Part shown: one piece after another, positions 48,390 to 58,809 of the stretch
How the letters are laid out: each line of letters starts with the position of its first letter
Position numbering within the stretch: position 1 is the first letter of the stretch
The notes under the pieces: generated by a model
Databases searched by the model: none
What the model saw: the letters and a program-made list of their open reading frames with translations, nothing else
Told to the model about the DNA's origin: nothing
NCBI GenBank assembly: GCA_039619475.1
Contig: CM077116.1
Span: 17,729,443-17,793,442 of the forward strand
DNA from: Icerya purchasi
Lineage: Eukaryota > Arthropoda > Insecta > Hemiptera > Monophlebidae
Direction of reading: 5' to 3'
DNA: 64,000 bases
Made by a program: the position numbers and the translations under genes

Positions 48390-49445
48390 TAGCAGGACAC
48401 AAACTTTATCCACTCTTGTCTGGATTACTGTTGTTTTATTTATGGCAATTCTTCCAAGTCTCTTATTTACAAATTAGGTCGCATTCAAAATACCTGTCTT
48501 CGCCTTTGCCTTGGTACTGTGAAATCAACACCAGTGGCGGCTACCCTTCCTGCTTTCTTAATTCGTAGATCTTACTTAGAGTATCGCTTCTTAATAAAGC
48601 AGCTGCCTGTTTATTCTTCTTCTTACTCTTCTATCCTTCACAAATGGCAGTTTGCCTTTAATAAAACTCCAATTTCATCCCTAATTTCCGTTCGTCTTCT
48701 TCAATTTTCACCAATTATTTGTAGCCATGAAAAACTTCTTTATTTCTCTTTCAGTTTTTCCAGTTTCTTTTATCCTATTAAATATCTTTCTTTACTGTCT
48801 TGTTCTAAATCCGTCCTTCAACATGTCGCCAGAACTGAATTTTCCAGTGCTTTAGGTTCTTTTTTTCCTACACACATCACTATCTATACTGAAAGTCCTA
48901 AAGGGCCAAATGGAGTTAGTTCTGTTTTTTTTTGTCCCTCCTGAAATTATTATGAATATTTTAAACTTTCTTCCTTTTGCTCAATTTTCTATGCTGAATC
49001 TATTGCTATTCTACGTGCTGTTCTCTTCGTTTCCTAATCATTGGTTTTCCATAAAGTGCTCATAATCTCGGTTTCTGAAAGTGTTCTGTAAGCTATCACA
49101 TCTCCTCTTCCTGCTCCCTCTCCCCATTATGTAGTACTTCTTATACGTTCCCTCATTCATAACCTTTCTCTTTTTTACTCCGTCGAGATCAATCTTTTGT
49201 GGATTCGTGGTCATTTAGGCATTAAGGGTAATGAGATGGTGGATTCCTTAGCTCGTTCTTCAGATTTTTAGGCACCTTTTCTGCTCATAATATTATTTTC
49301 CTTTCCTCAGCCGTTCATTCCAAACTATGGCTCAACTCTTATTCTAATCCTGTCTCCTTTTACTTCTGTATTCAGCCATCTCTTCCTCCCCGCCCATGGT
49401 CCCTTGACTTCCCTTCTCTTAAACGCTCTACAATCTACATACTAT
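48390..49445 (+). mobile_element. 3' fragment of RNase H LINE (best preserved copy)
   Basis: The RT thumb remnant reads YLWQFFQVS and, in the adjacent frame, LDRIQNTCLRLCLGTVKSTP. RNase H follows: HITIYTESPKGPNGVSSVFF (first catalytic aspartate region; the usual DGS reads ESP) and later WIRGHLGIKGNEMVDSLARS (histidine and last aspartate). After that come FSAHNIIFLSSAVHSKLWLN-type residues. The first acidic position is altered and the frame breaks after about residue 140. The fragment ends abruptly at the poly-T of the neighbouring CR1-like copy. Confidence 0.7.
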
Positions 49446-49446
49446 C

Positions 49447-51065
49447 ATTTTTTTTTTTTTTTTTTAATAATTTTCAAGTCCCACAAGGCACTAACCCGTC
49501 TGTGGGTTCCCAACATAATTATATCATTTATTTGTACAATATAACATCAACTTAACTTAAGTATTACTTTCTGTTACAGCATAAAAGTATTAACTTATAT
49601 ATTACTATACTATAAAATCCACACTCTCATTACTTATCATTTATATTACAATTATACCATGATCTAAAATAATATTTCCTATTACAATACCTTAATATGA
49701 TAACTTATATATTACAATAATACAATATAATTTTTATACAACTACCACTCTCTCATTAGCAGCTTAAAACTGGAGATAGTAACGAGTCTCATGTCAACGT
49801 AGTCAATATTATAAGTGGTTATTACTAGTATTACGATACTTTTTTTTTTTGTTACTATTTCTATTTCTCTTTACACCATGCTATCCTTGTTTTTCCATCT
49901 CCTCAGATTTTTTTCATTTCGAATTTCCTTTGGTATGTTCCCCATTAATTTTATTAATACCTCTTCCTCTTCATTGTCTATTTTACTGTTAATCCCCCTA
50001 GATCGTACATAGCAAGGTTTATCGCAATTTCTAGTCCTGTAGGTTCTTGTTCTAGTTGGTAACTGCCTATCTTCTAGTTTAGCACTGAGCAATTTGCTGT
50101 AATAATATAACATTTTTGGTGACATTTCGTTATTTTTGTTCCACCAAGTGATGTTAGCTAATGCGTCCGTCTTGCTCTCGTTGTGTAAGACCAGTTTTAA
50201 ACATTTTTTTTACAATTTGTTGATTTTCCTCATTTCTGTAATTTTCGCCTCACCCCAAATTCCGATTCCGTATTTAATTCTAGACATTATTACAGCTTTG
50301 AAATATAACCTTAGGCTTTTGTATGTCATACCTTGTTTTAATTTATATAGTGCTGGAATAGTTTGTCTAACTTTCCCTGTGTTATTGTCAATATGATTTC
50401 TTCATGTTAAACCTTTGTCTAATGTTATCCCAAGATATTTAAATTCATTCACATTTTCTAACTTTTCACAACCACATATTTCCTTTCTATGTAAACACTT
50501 TGTATTGTGTAAAATTAATTTGGGGACGAACGTTCTAAACCGGCTTGGCGTTCTTATATGCGTCACTTTTGTTTTTTTAGCATTAATTAATAGTTTTTTG
50601 TCATACCCCCATTTGCATACATTACTGAAATCTTCTTGTAACATTTTTTCAGCACTTTCAATGTCAGAGTGTTCAATAACTAGTGCGATATCATCTGCAT
50701 AAACATACACTTTAGAGTTCTTTACATATCGGTAGAGCGAATTCGTATATATCAAAAATAGTATAGGTGCCAATATTGTCCCTTGTCCAACTCCATAATT
50801 CATTATTTCTTTTCTACTGTGTTCATTCCCGATCTTTACTAAAAATTCTCTTCCTCTTATGTAACTCCAAAACCATTTTAGATACCTCCCTTTTACTCCC
50901 ATTTTTCTTATGTCCTCAATTAGTATTTCTTGGTCCACTAGATCAAAAGTCTTAGTAAAGTCTAAAAAAACTAACAGAAATTGTTTACCCCCTGCTAATC
51001 CTTTATTTATATCTGATATTAGTATTCTTCCTGCCCTTGAATTGTTTTTATCCTCTATCCTCAGA
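49447..51065 (-). mobile_element. CR1-like LINE, 5'-truncated copy with intact YADD
   Basis: The poly-A tail (complement of the T tract at 49447-49468) and conserved 3' end match the 40913-45450 element. Coding begins near 51050. The 178-codon frame 50402-50938 has DQEILIEDIRKMGVKGRYLK, GVGQGTILAPILFLIYTNSL (motif B) and VYVYADDIALVIEHSD (motif C, catalytic YADD intact). It continues with FKYLGITLDKG. A later frame at 49871-50125 is the C-terminus. Endonuclease and ORF1 are absent, so it was dead on arrival, but it preserves RT sequence that the longer copy has lost. Confidence 0.75.
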
Positions 51066-51214
51066 AATTAAAAAATATAACGTTATTTTCTCCTTCTTTC
51101 CATTTCTTGGGCTAGTATCTTCGTTGGGAAACCCATTGTAAAAAAAAAACAAACGGAATCATTACCACAACGTAAACTACTAAACATCACTGATGACGAT
51201 TAATTGCTTACAGG

Positions 51215-51500
51215 TTCTTTAGTAGTACCTTCTCTTGTTTTACCGAAGTCTACTTCTGAAGAAGGACTACAACATACATATTTTTCTTCAAATTCCTCCA
51301 TAGCTTCTGGATTTAAGGCTATGCTTGACATTAACATTTTCTTGACATTTCGTTTCCTTATTTTATAGCTTACTTAAAAATTTCATTAAGAAACCGGCCA
51401 GTTTTTCTTTCTGTTCATCATTTTTTCGTTTTTGCTGTTGAAATTGCTCTTCTGAAAGTTTTTTCCTTTTCTGCTGTTCTTAAAATTTTTTGTAAGCGGT
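51215..51500 (-). pseudogene. Probable hAT transposase N-terminal fragment
   Basis: The minus strand reads KRKKLSEEQFQQQKRKNDEQ and KEKLAGFLMKFL. After a frame change come SSIALNPEAMEEFEEKYVCC and SPSSEVDFGKTREGTT. This highly charged lysine/glutamine-rich segment resembles N-termini of ZMYM1-like hAT transposases, and orientation and order fit the C-terminal part at 46886-47865. The intervening LINE fragments would then be insertions. The link is inference. Confidence 0.4.
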
Positions 51501-51639
51501 AAGTATTTTTTTAAATTTTCAATGCAATAATATGCAAATATAACGAATTTAAAAGGAAAACTATCAGCGATAAGTAGACTTTTCTGGTTTACAAGTAATA
51601 ATCGATCACCTTAACCATATAGTTGAGTCTATAAAAAGT

Positions 51640-52680
51640 TCATAGAAATTCTGTGGAAATAAAGTGCAAAATTAACTTTGTATTTTTAAAATACATCGAG
51701 TTTTGGTTCAGATGTCTTGTAAGAATTTGAAATAGCCTGTACTGACATGGAACTCTACCCTGTGCGTGACCAGACACGCACTTGGCCGGTTTTTTATTTT
51801 AAATTTTCACAAAGATTAAATTTTATAAATGCTACAAACAGACGGTTACTAGGAGCAGTAATTAATGTGATAAACTGATAAACTTGGTACTTATCATAAT
51901 TACAATTTTTTTTTTACTTATATTTTTCACTGATCGATGATACATTGAATTATAATCACACTAACCAAGTCAAAATATCATTAATTATACCTCGACCAAC
52001 GTCAAAAGAACTATTAATAAAACAATTACAATTTCATGATACTTTTCGAATGCATACAAGTACAAACAGATATATATATATGTTCTCTCCACCGTGGGTA
52101 TATCAAAGAAGTAGAAACGCAGTGATGAATTTTCTATTGATTCGTGCAAGTGTAGCGCGTTATTGTTGTTTCTACTGCATTGGTTATAGTAGAATGGTTG
52201 GTGTATGCTAGTGAGATGGTGGTGTTTGACTGTGAATAATAAATAAGGGTAAGAGGTGGAGTGTGACCCATCAAGCAGGGGGGGGGGAGTACTGTTTGGT
52301 AGTTATCTCTAACATTTGTACACATTGCAAGGCAGATATGTTATGTCTAGTCAAAATTAGTTGATATATATATCGTTCCAGTTTTTCATTAAACGTTCAC
52401 ACTGAGAGATGCAACAGGCTAGACAACATCAAGATTCATTCAATCATTACATTATTTTACACTATTTTCTGATGTTTTGCTCCATTTTTTACATTTGATC
52501 AGCTCTTTTAATGTTTTTTTGTTAATTTTCAAGGGTACAAACTTCATAATGTGAAGTTATTTTACTTATTTCAACACTCTTCACTCACAAATAAAATACA
52601 ATATCTTAAACACACTCAACATGAAAAAAATTCTTTACAAATAGAAATAAGTAATGAATTTGCTTAGAAATTTTAATGAA
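51640..52680. other. AT-rich DNA, nothing recognised
   Basis: A G tract (about 52279-52288) and short TA runs are present. No coding domain or element ends were identified. Confidence 0.4.
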
Positions 52681-52683
52681 ATC

Positions 52684-52890
52684 TAAGAAACACATTAAAT
52701 ATGAAAATGCATATATTTTTTCAATCAATGATCAAAACTAACAGTTTCAGAAATCGAAAAACCCCAAAATTATTTATTATGTACCTCTTTGTAACTTTTT
52801 GCAATTTTGGGGTTTTCAAATTTCTGAAACTGCTAGTTTTGATCATTGATTGAAAAAATATATACATTTTCATATTTAATGTGTTTCTTA
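52684..52890. repeat. MITE-like inverted repeat, 88-bp arms
   Basis: Left arm 52684-52771 and right arm 52803-52890 are reverse complements with only a few mismatches and a 31-base spacer. Ends read TAAGAAACACATTAAA and its complement. It has no coding content. The Copia-type element inserted 11 bases beyond its right end. Confidence 0.8.
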
Positions 52891-52901
52891 CCCAAAAATA
52901 T

Positions 52902-53135
52902 TTTTGAGTTTTGAACAAACGAACGCGATGTTTCTACTACAACTTTATTATCGAAACTGTTAACAATGAGACTTTACGACAAGTTTATATACAAAATGTA
53001 TTGGTTTCTGGAACATTCCGATAATATTCAGAAACATCGATTGGACGATTACAAATATCGATATACTAGAAACTTCTAGATAAGTGATAACTGATAACAG
53101 CATAGAATAGAATTATGAGAATAGAAATTTTAATA
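52902..53135 (-). repeat. 3' LTR of the Copia-type element
   Basis: 234 bp, matching 57564-57797 throughout by eye. In element orientation it begins TATTAAAATTTC and ends GAACTCAAAA-type bases (complement of TTTTGAGTTTTG). The usual TG...CA ends are therefore absent, although the target duplication fixes both borders. Confidence 0.93.
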
Positions 53136-53144
53136 CTTTCCCCT
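53136..53144 (-). promoter_or_regulatory. Polypurine tract
   Basis: AGGGGAAAG on the minus strand directly abuts the 3' LTR, the expected primer for plus-strand DNA synthesis. Confidence 0.8.
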
Positions 53145-53212
53145 AATCGAATAATTTTAGAAAAAGAAAACGAACGCAAATATAAAACTATACAAAGTAA
53201 TAATGAAAGAAA

Positions 53213-54985
53213 TTAAACTGGCTTAAGGCCTAATTTTCTTCGTAAAATTAAAAGTCGAGTACGTGGCATAGGCTTTGTAAATAAATCTGCCAACTGGGAT
53301 CCAGATTCAATGTGGCAAACCTTCAGCATGCTCTCCTTGATTCTGTCGCGGATGAAGAAGTGCTTCCGCTGAATGTGTTTCGTGCGAAAATGAAATTCAG
53401 GATTCTCTGATAAGCGTTTGGCAGCCTGATTGTCGATATACAAAATAGGAATTTCTGACAAACCAGTAATCTCCTTTAACAGCCTTGAAATCCAAATGAT
53501 TTCCTTTGATGCGGCATTAGCTGCAATCATTTCAGCTTCACAGGTTGAGTCTGCTACGAGTTGTTGACGGCGACTAAACCAGGTAATTGCTGCATCAGCA
53601 AATTTGATTACAACTCCACTGGTTGAACGATAAGTTAAATGACATCCGGCAAAATCGGCATCACTGTAGCAACCAAGTGATCGACTATCTGGTTTGCAAC
53701 TGTAGGTTAACTTCAAATCTTTTGAGCCGGATAGACAACAGAATACTCGCTTAACTCGTCCTACATCTTCTAATGTAGGGTTTTCTAATGACCGTGACAA
53801 AACACTTACGGCAAATGCGATGTCGAAGCGAGTACCTCTTGCTAAATACAGGAGTGCACCGACTGCAGATCGATATGGGAAATCAATAGGTACTTTCCCT
53901 GTCGCTCCATTCGATAACTTTTCTATAGGGGTGGAGACCGCGTTGCATCCGGACATGTTGAAACGCTCCAAAATCTTTTCAACAAACGCTGATTGTCCGA
54001 CTACTATGTCGCTATTGACTTGTGAAATCTCAAGACCAAGGAAGTAGGTAAGACTCTTGGCTACAATCTTGAATCTAGACTTGAGTTCTCCGATGAATAT
54101 GTCCAAGTCTTCTTGATTGGATGATATTACTAAACCATCATCCACGTAGAGTGCGACAATTAGTTTGTTTAAATTTCGGTGTCTAATATATACGCACGGA
54201 TCTTCACGACTTTGTTGGAATTTTAGTTCAGTCATGAAGTCGTCAAACCTTTTATTCCAACACCGAGAAGCTTGTTTTAGTCCATAGAGGCTTCTTTTCA
54301 GACGACATACATGGTTTGTGCCATCCCAGTAACCGATTGGTTGTTTCATATAAATTTCTTCGTCCAAGTCTCCGTAGAGAAATGCAGCGGATATGTCGAA
54401 ATGCATCAGCTTCATTTTCTCCATGGCAGCGATAGCCAATAATAAACGAATTGTGTCTAAACGAGTGACCGGACTGAACGTATTTTCATAATCAATTCCG
54501 GGTCGTTGTGCACAGCCTTGAATGACCATTCTTGAACGATACTTGTCGATTGTGCCATCTGGGTTTCTTTTTAATCGAAAAACCCATTTGTTGCCAATTG
54601 CAAATTTTCCTGGAGGAAGTTGGACTAAGTCCCAAGCGTCATTATCGCGCATTGATTTCAATTCTGTATCCATGGCTTTTTTCCATTCCGCGCTATCATC
54701 TCGTTTCATGGCTTCGGAATAAGTTTTAGGATCATCCTCGACAATGAATACCTCCGCACAAGTGACGTAATCTTTTAAATACTCAGGAGTTTTCCGATTT
54801 CTCTTTGGTCTATCACTTGTAGCTCGTTCCGCATCTTCATAATCACTTTCTGATGAGGATTGTGATTTCTCAGATTTGTCTGGTTTTTCATCGTCTTCAG
54901 ACTTATCTGGTACTTCCTCTTCATCGTCGTCGTCGTCATTTTTGGTGGCTGGTTCCTTCTCCTTGAGTGGGAGGAATACTCACCA
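53213..54985 (-). CDS. Copia-type polyprotein, RT-RNase H part
   Basis: The frame is open from about 54985 to the stop at 53213; its first internal ATG is at 54709, giving 498 codons from there. It opens with an acidic linker and then PKRNRKTPEYLKDY. RT follows with FAIGNKWVFRLKRNPDG, FSPVTRLDTIRLLLAIAA, MHFDISAAFLYGDLDEEIYM and LIVALYVDDGLVIS (catalytic YVDD, near residue 190 of the ATG frame). RNase H follows with LGCYSDADFAGCHLTYRSTS (first catalytic aspartate) and later STCEAEMIAANAASKEIIW and ILYIDNQAAKRL. All catalytic boxes look intact. It is out of frame with the upstream gag-integrase frame. The Ty1/copia pol is normally continuous, so the break is a mutation. Confidence 0.9.
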
Positions 54986-57243
54986 ATTTTCTCATGGAAC
55001 GTAACGTCTCTGGATAAAACAACATCATGTTTTTCAGGTACATAAATTCGATATCGTTCATCACCATCGTATCCGACGAGGTAACCAACAATGGCTTTTG
55101 AGTCCATTTTTCGTCTTTTCTGCGCTGGTACGTGAACGTAACATTTGGAACTGACAATTCGCAAATGTTTGATTCTTGGTTTCTGGCCAAACCAAATTTC
55201 ATAAGGCGTTTTACCTTTGACGGATGATTTTCCCAATCTGTTCAGTATATACCCAGTGGTGGTAACTAATTCTGCCCAGATTTCTGGAGGGAATTTGATG
55301 TCAGGATTCGAGTATTTGAATGTACGCGCCATCTCAACAATCGTGCGATTTTCCCTCTCCACTGCACCATTTTGCTCTGGTGTATAAGGCGCAGTTGCTC
55401 GGCGTGTTATTCCGTTTCTTTCAAGAATTTCATGAATTTCAGCATTATCAAATTCTCCCCCATTATCGCTGAGGAATTCTTTGATTCGATGACCGAGTGT
55501 TTTTGCTTGGGCAAGGAATGCTTTTAAAGCATCCTTGACAGCCGTCTTTTCCCGAGCAACGAAACATTGGCGAAAATGGGAATAGTGATCCTTGATAACG
55601 ATCAAGTATCTGCGCCCAGTGAATGATGGATCAAATGGACCACATACATCACTTGATATCAGCTCGCCTGGTGCATTGGTTGGACTCCGCGTACCAAAAG
55701 GGAGACGATGTGCTTTCCCAAATTGGCATGGTTCACAAATATCATCATCCGGTTTGACTTTGATATTTAATTCTGCTTCGAGTTTAGCCCGGACATACCG
55801 CTTGTCCATGTGACCCCATCGTTCGTGATAGAGCTGTAGGAGTTGGCTATTCTCAACGATATTTGCACACACTTCTTGCGGTTGAATTGTGTGGAACGAT
55901 GCACGATATAGTGTGCCATACTGATCTCTCGTACCAGTGAAGATGGTTTCTCCATTGACTGAGAACTCGCAGTGTTTCAAATCTGATTCAAATTTACTGC
56001 CTGGATTCCGATCGTGGGCAGCTAATATTGAAAACAGGTTACGAGATATTGCAGGTACATACCAGACATCATGCATGGTAGATATTCGCATTTGACCACT
56101 TGAATAATCCGCGATTTCAATGGTGCCACTACCAATTGCTTGCAATTTCTCTTTTCCTGCTGCAATAACCGTACAATTTCGGACAAATGGTTTATACTGC
56201 GTAAACCAATTGAAATTGTTGGTACAGTGCTTGGTTGCACCGTTGTCGATCCACCAATCATCGTCTATCTTATTGGTTGATGCCGAGAAGACAGTGCTAC
56301 TATCGGCGATTCGCGCTACCTTCGTTTCCATATCATTGACTGAGGCTGATTTGCGACCATATCCAGGTTTACCAAGTTCTTTGGCACGGGCTGGGTATGG
56401 AGGCTGACCATCGGCTTTCCATCGTGAACATTGCTTGAGCCAGTGTCCTTTCTCCCCACAATATTTGCAAAGAACCTCCGTGGTTTGACTATTGCTTGAT
56501 TCGGTTTTATGTGGGTTGAAAGGTTTTTTCGCTTTTGGATTGAATTTGCCTTTCTTGCCTTGTGCCTCCAAAACCTCACCAGAATCGGGTTTTTGAACTG
56601 GTGCCACATTCCATTCGTGGAGAATGAGGGCAGCGGAAAGATCGTCGATTGTTTTCGATTCGTTGGCCTTCATCAGCAAGTAGCTTGATTTGAACCATTC
56701 AAGCCGTTGCGGAAGAATATGAAGCACTTTCGAGACGAAAAGTAACTCGAGAAGCTCTTCAATACGTTCGACTTTTCGATTTATTAAACCAGCCTTGAGA
56801 TCGCGATACTGGTTTTTAATCCGCGCAATGACCGATGCAGCATCTTCATTTTCATGCCATTCAGCGCTGAAGAAGTTGAGACATTGACGGAATAACTGGT
56901 CTTCTGCCTTGTTGCCAAACTGTTGCAGAAGAATCTCCCATGCTTCTTTCGCTGTTGTCCGTCCAGCGATTCGTTCGTGAAGCTCTTCACTGACGCAGTG
57001 AGATAAGACGATTTTGGCCGATGCCGCGGCCTTATTCCAGGAATCGAGCGCCTCTCTCTCAGCTTTTGTTGGTGTTTCGGAGAGAGTGGGTTTAACGCTT
57101 GTACCCTCGACGATTTCCAACGCGCCATAATATTCTAAAACGTCCATTACCTTGTCTTTCCACAGTGGCCAGTCATCCGGACCCTTGAGCGGCGTGATAC
57201 CTTTGAGAAATTCCATTTTCGATTGATGTGTACTCGCACACAA
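54775..57243 (-). CDS. Copia-type polyprotein, gag-protease-integrase part
   Basis: The 822-codon frame may start at 57243 (MCAST) or at the internal ATG preceding EFLKG. Gag occupies about residues 10-240 and includes WPLWKDKVMDVLEYYGALE. A CCHC knuckle CKYCGEKGHWLKQC is near 260. The protease has DDWWIDNGATKHCT near 333 (DNGA in place of the common DSGA). The pre-integrase zinc site HERWGHMDKRY with CEPCQFGK starts near 472. Integrase has SSDVCGPF near 531, EFLSDNGGEFDNAEI near 594 and PEQNGAVERENRTIVEM near 626, giving the DDE triad. Family homology ends near 54985; the last 70 codons are a shifted-frame tail that ends at a stop. Confidence 0.92.
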   Translation of the reverse strand: MCASTHQSKMEFLKGITPLKGPDDWPLWKDKVMDVLEYYGALEIVEGTSVKPTLSETPTKAEREALDSWNKAAASAKIVLSHCVSEELHERIAGRTTAKEAWEILLQQFGNKAEDQLFRQCLNFFSAEWHENEDAASVIARIKNQYRDLKAGLINRKVERIEELLELLFVSKVLHILPQRLEWFKSSYLLMKANESKTIDDLSAALILHEWNVAPVQKPDSGEVLEAQGKKGKFNPKAKKPFNPHKTESSNSQTTEVLCKYCGEKGHWLKQCSRWKADGQPPYPARAKELGKPGYGRKSASVNDMETKVARIADSSTVFSASTNKIDDDWWIDNGATKHCTNNFNWFTQYKPFVRNCTVIAAGKEKLQAIGSGTIEIADYSSGQMRISTMHDVWYVPAISRNLFSILAAHDRNPGSKFESDLKHCEFSVNGETIFTGTRDQYGTLYRASFHTIQPQEVCANIVENSQLLQLYHERWGHMDKRYVRAKLEAELNIKVKPDDDICEPCQFGKAHRLPFGTRSPTNAPGELISSDVCGPFDPSFTGRRYLIVIKDHYSHFRQCFVAREKTAVKDALKAFLAQAKTLGHRIKEFLSDNGGEFDNAEIHEILERNGITRRATAPYTPEQNGAVERENRTIVEMARTFKYSNPDIKFPPEIWAELVTTTGYILNRLGKSSVKGKTPYEIWFGQKPRIKHLRIVSSKCYVHVPAQKRRKMDSKAIVGYLVGYDGDERYRIYVPEKHDVVLSRDVTFHEKIGEYSSHSRRRNQPPKMTTTTMKRKYQISLKTMKNQTNLRNHNPHQKVIMKMRNELQVIDQREIGKLLSI

Positions 57244-57549
57244 ACGTGAATCGAACGATGAAATTAATTAACGCGATAGCCGATCACCACTGATAAGAAA
57301 AGAACCGATAAGAACGATGAAATACCGATTGATCGCAATAAACTATCGAACGAACTGTTCACTCGCGTTTTTAATCGATAGAATTACGAATCGCATTAAA
57401 TACACCATCACTAACACGTATCGAACACGAAACATCGAATCATTATACTTAAATAACAATTCACTTTCGAACTAGTACGTTAAAATATTAAACATACTAA
57501 AATCGCGATAACTGTTAATTACGAACACGAAAATCACAGATTAAAGCGT

Positions 57550-57563
57550 CTGCGCCCATAACC
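57550..57563 (-). promoter_or_regulatory. Primer binding site, half-tRNA type
   Basis: On the minus strand GGTTATGGGCGCAG directly follows the 5' LTR. It complements the anticodon-arm sequence CTGGGCCCATAACC of initiator methionine tRNA at all but one position. Priming by a cleaved half of initiator tRNA is the mechanism known for Drosophila copia. The match to this element's host tRNA is inferred. Confidence 0.7.
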
Positions 57564-57797
57564 TTTTGAGTTTTGAACAAACGAACGCGATGTTTCTACT
57601 ACAACTTTATTATCGAAACTGTTAACAATGAGACTTTACGACAAGTTTATATACAAAATGTATTGGTTTCTGGAACATTCCGATAATATTCAGAAACATC
57701 GATTGGACGATTACAAATATCGATATACTAGAAACTTCTAGATAAGTGATAACTGATAACAGCATAGAATAGAATTATGAGAATAGAAATTTTAATA
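57564..57797 (-). repeat. 5' LTR of the Copia-type element
   Basis: Identical by eye with 52902-53135. It should carry the promoter and start of the retrotransposon RNA, but no TATA box could be chosen with confidence in this AT-rich context. Confidence 0.92.
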
Positions 57798-57879
57798 AAT
57801 ATTAGCATCTTAGATGCAAAAACAGTGATTTTACTGCAAAATACCCTATTTCCAGCTTAAATCACATCAATTTTATTAT

Positions 57880-58800
57880 AGTTGTTATAAAGATTTATTT
57901 CATGAATAGTGTATTTAGGGAACAGTTTGAAATACATTATGTATATAATAAAGATGATAGAACTGAATATTTCTTTAAGCCATCAAAAAAATTTTCTAAA
58001 AATTACTGTTGATGAGAATAATCATGAAATCTCTGTGAACAAAATAGATGCTGAAATGTGTATATAGAGAAGATTTACATGTGAGTTTTGATGAACTTTT
58101 AAATTATCTGTAATAATGATGCCAACTAGTATAGTGCTGTTTAATATTAGTAATAACAGAATAAATACTGAAGCATATCTTAAAAGCGAAAGGGAAAGAA
58201 TCAAGGCTGTGTCCACGGGGGGGGTTAACCCCCCCCCCCCCCCCATGGGAACTGAAATAGTTATTATAAACACACAAAAATCTGAAAAAAATCACAAATT
58301 TAAAATAAATATTGATGATTTTTTAGGATGTTCTTACCTACCTTTAAAAGAAAAAAGAAAAAATATGTTCCATATTTTTAGGTACTTCATTATTATCTTA
58401 TGCAAAATTTTTTATTACGTGTGTAATTAATAACATATATGTAATTTTTATTAATGTTCGTATACGGGGTAATTCATTTATGTAAATCAAAATGATGGAA
58501 ATTATTAATAGTACGAATATTAGTGAAAAATGTATTGTTATTTATAGAATAAATATACAAAGAAAAATGTCAAAACCCTCCCCTTTCCAAAATTCTGGGC
58601 ACGGGCCTGGAAAGAATGTATAGTGATATAATGAAAAAATATAATGCAAATACAGTTCTGGAAATCTATTACAAATAATTCATCTGATGTGTTTGAACCT
58701 GATACAAAACATATATTGTATATTCGGGATACAATACAAATATCTAAAAGGATGAACAAGGATTCTGATGGTTTTCAAATTAGTGACATTTACAAAATTC
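57880..58800 (+). pseudogene. Unidentified eroded coding region
   Basis: Three frames read protein-like, low-repeat sequence on one strand. They are QFEIHYVYNKDDRTEYFFKP, then KITVDENNHEISVNKIDAEM, and at the far end NNSSDVFEPDTKHILYIRD with TIQISKRMNKDSDGFQISDI. Between them are frameshifts and inserted low-complexity DNA. The charged, non-repetitive composition suggests a real former gene, viral or transposon protein, but I do not recognise the family. Confidence 0.3.
58217..58244. repeat. Poly-G / TTAA / poly-C palindromic tract
   Basis: A G run, TTAA and a C run form a self-complementary tract inside the eroded coding region. It resembles the tract at 7817-7838 in being a C/G palindrome. 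It could be the junction of a small inserted element. Confidence 0.7.
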
Positions 58801-58809
58801 GTAAACTAT

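Larger units (their letters stand above)
52897..57802 (-). mobile_element. Copia-type LTR retrotransposon, young, one frameshift
   Basis: The complete element is oriented on the minus strand and flanked by the 5-bp target duplication AATAT (52897-52901 and 57798-57802). LTRs lie at 52902-53135 and 57564-57797 (234 bp, no difference seen by eye). The order is 5' LTR, primer site, leader, gag-protease-integrase, RT-RNase H, purine tract, 3' LTR; integrase before RT defines the Copia group. LTR identity indicates recent insertion. A frameshift near 54985 splits the polyprotein, so this copy may be unable to move by itself. Confidence 0.93.
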
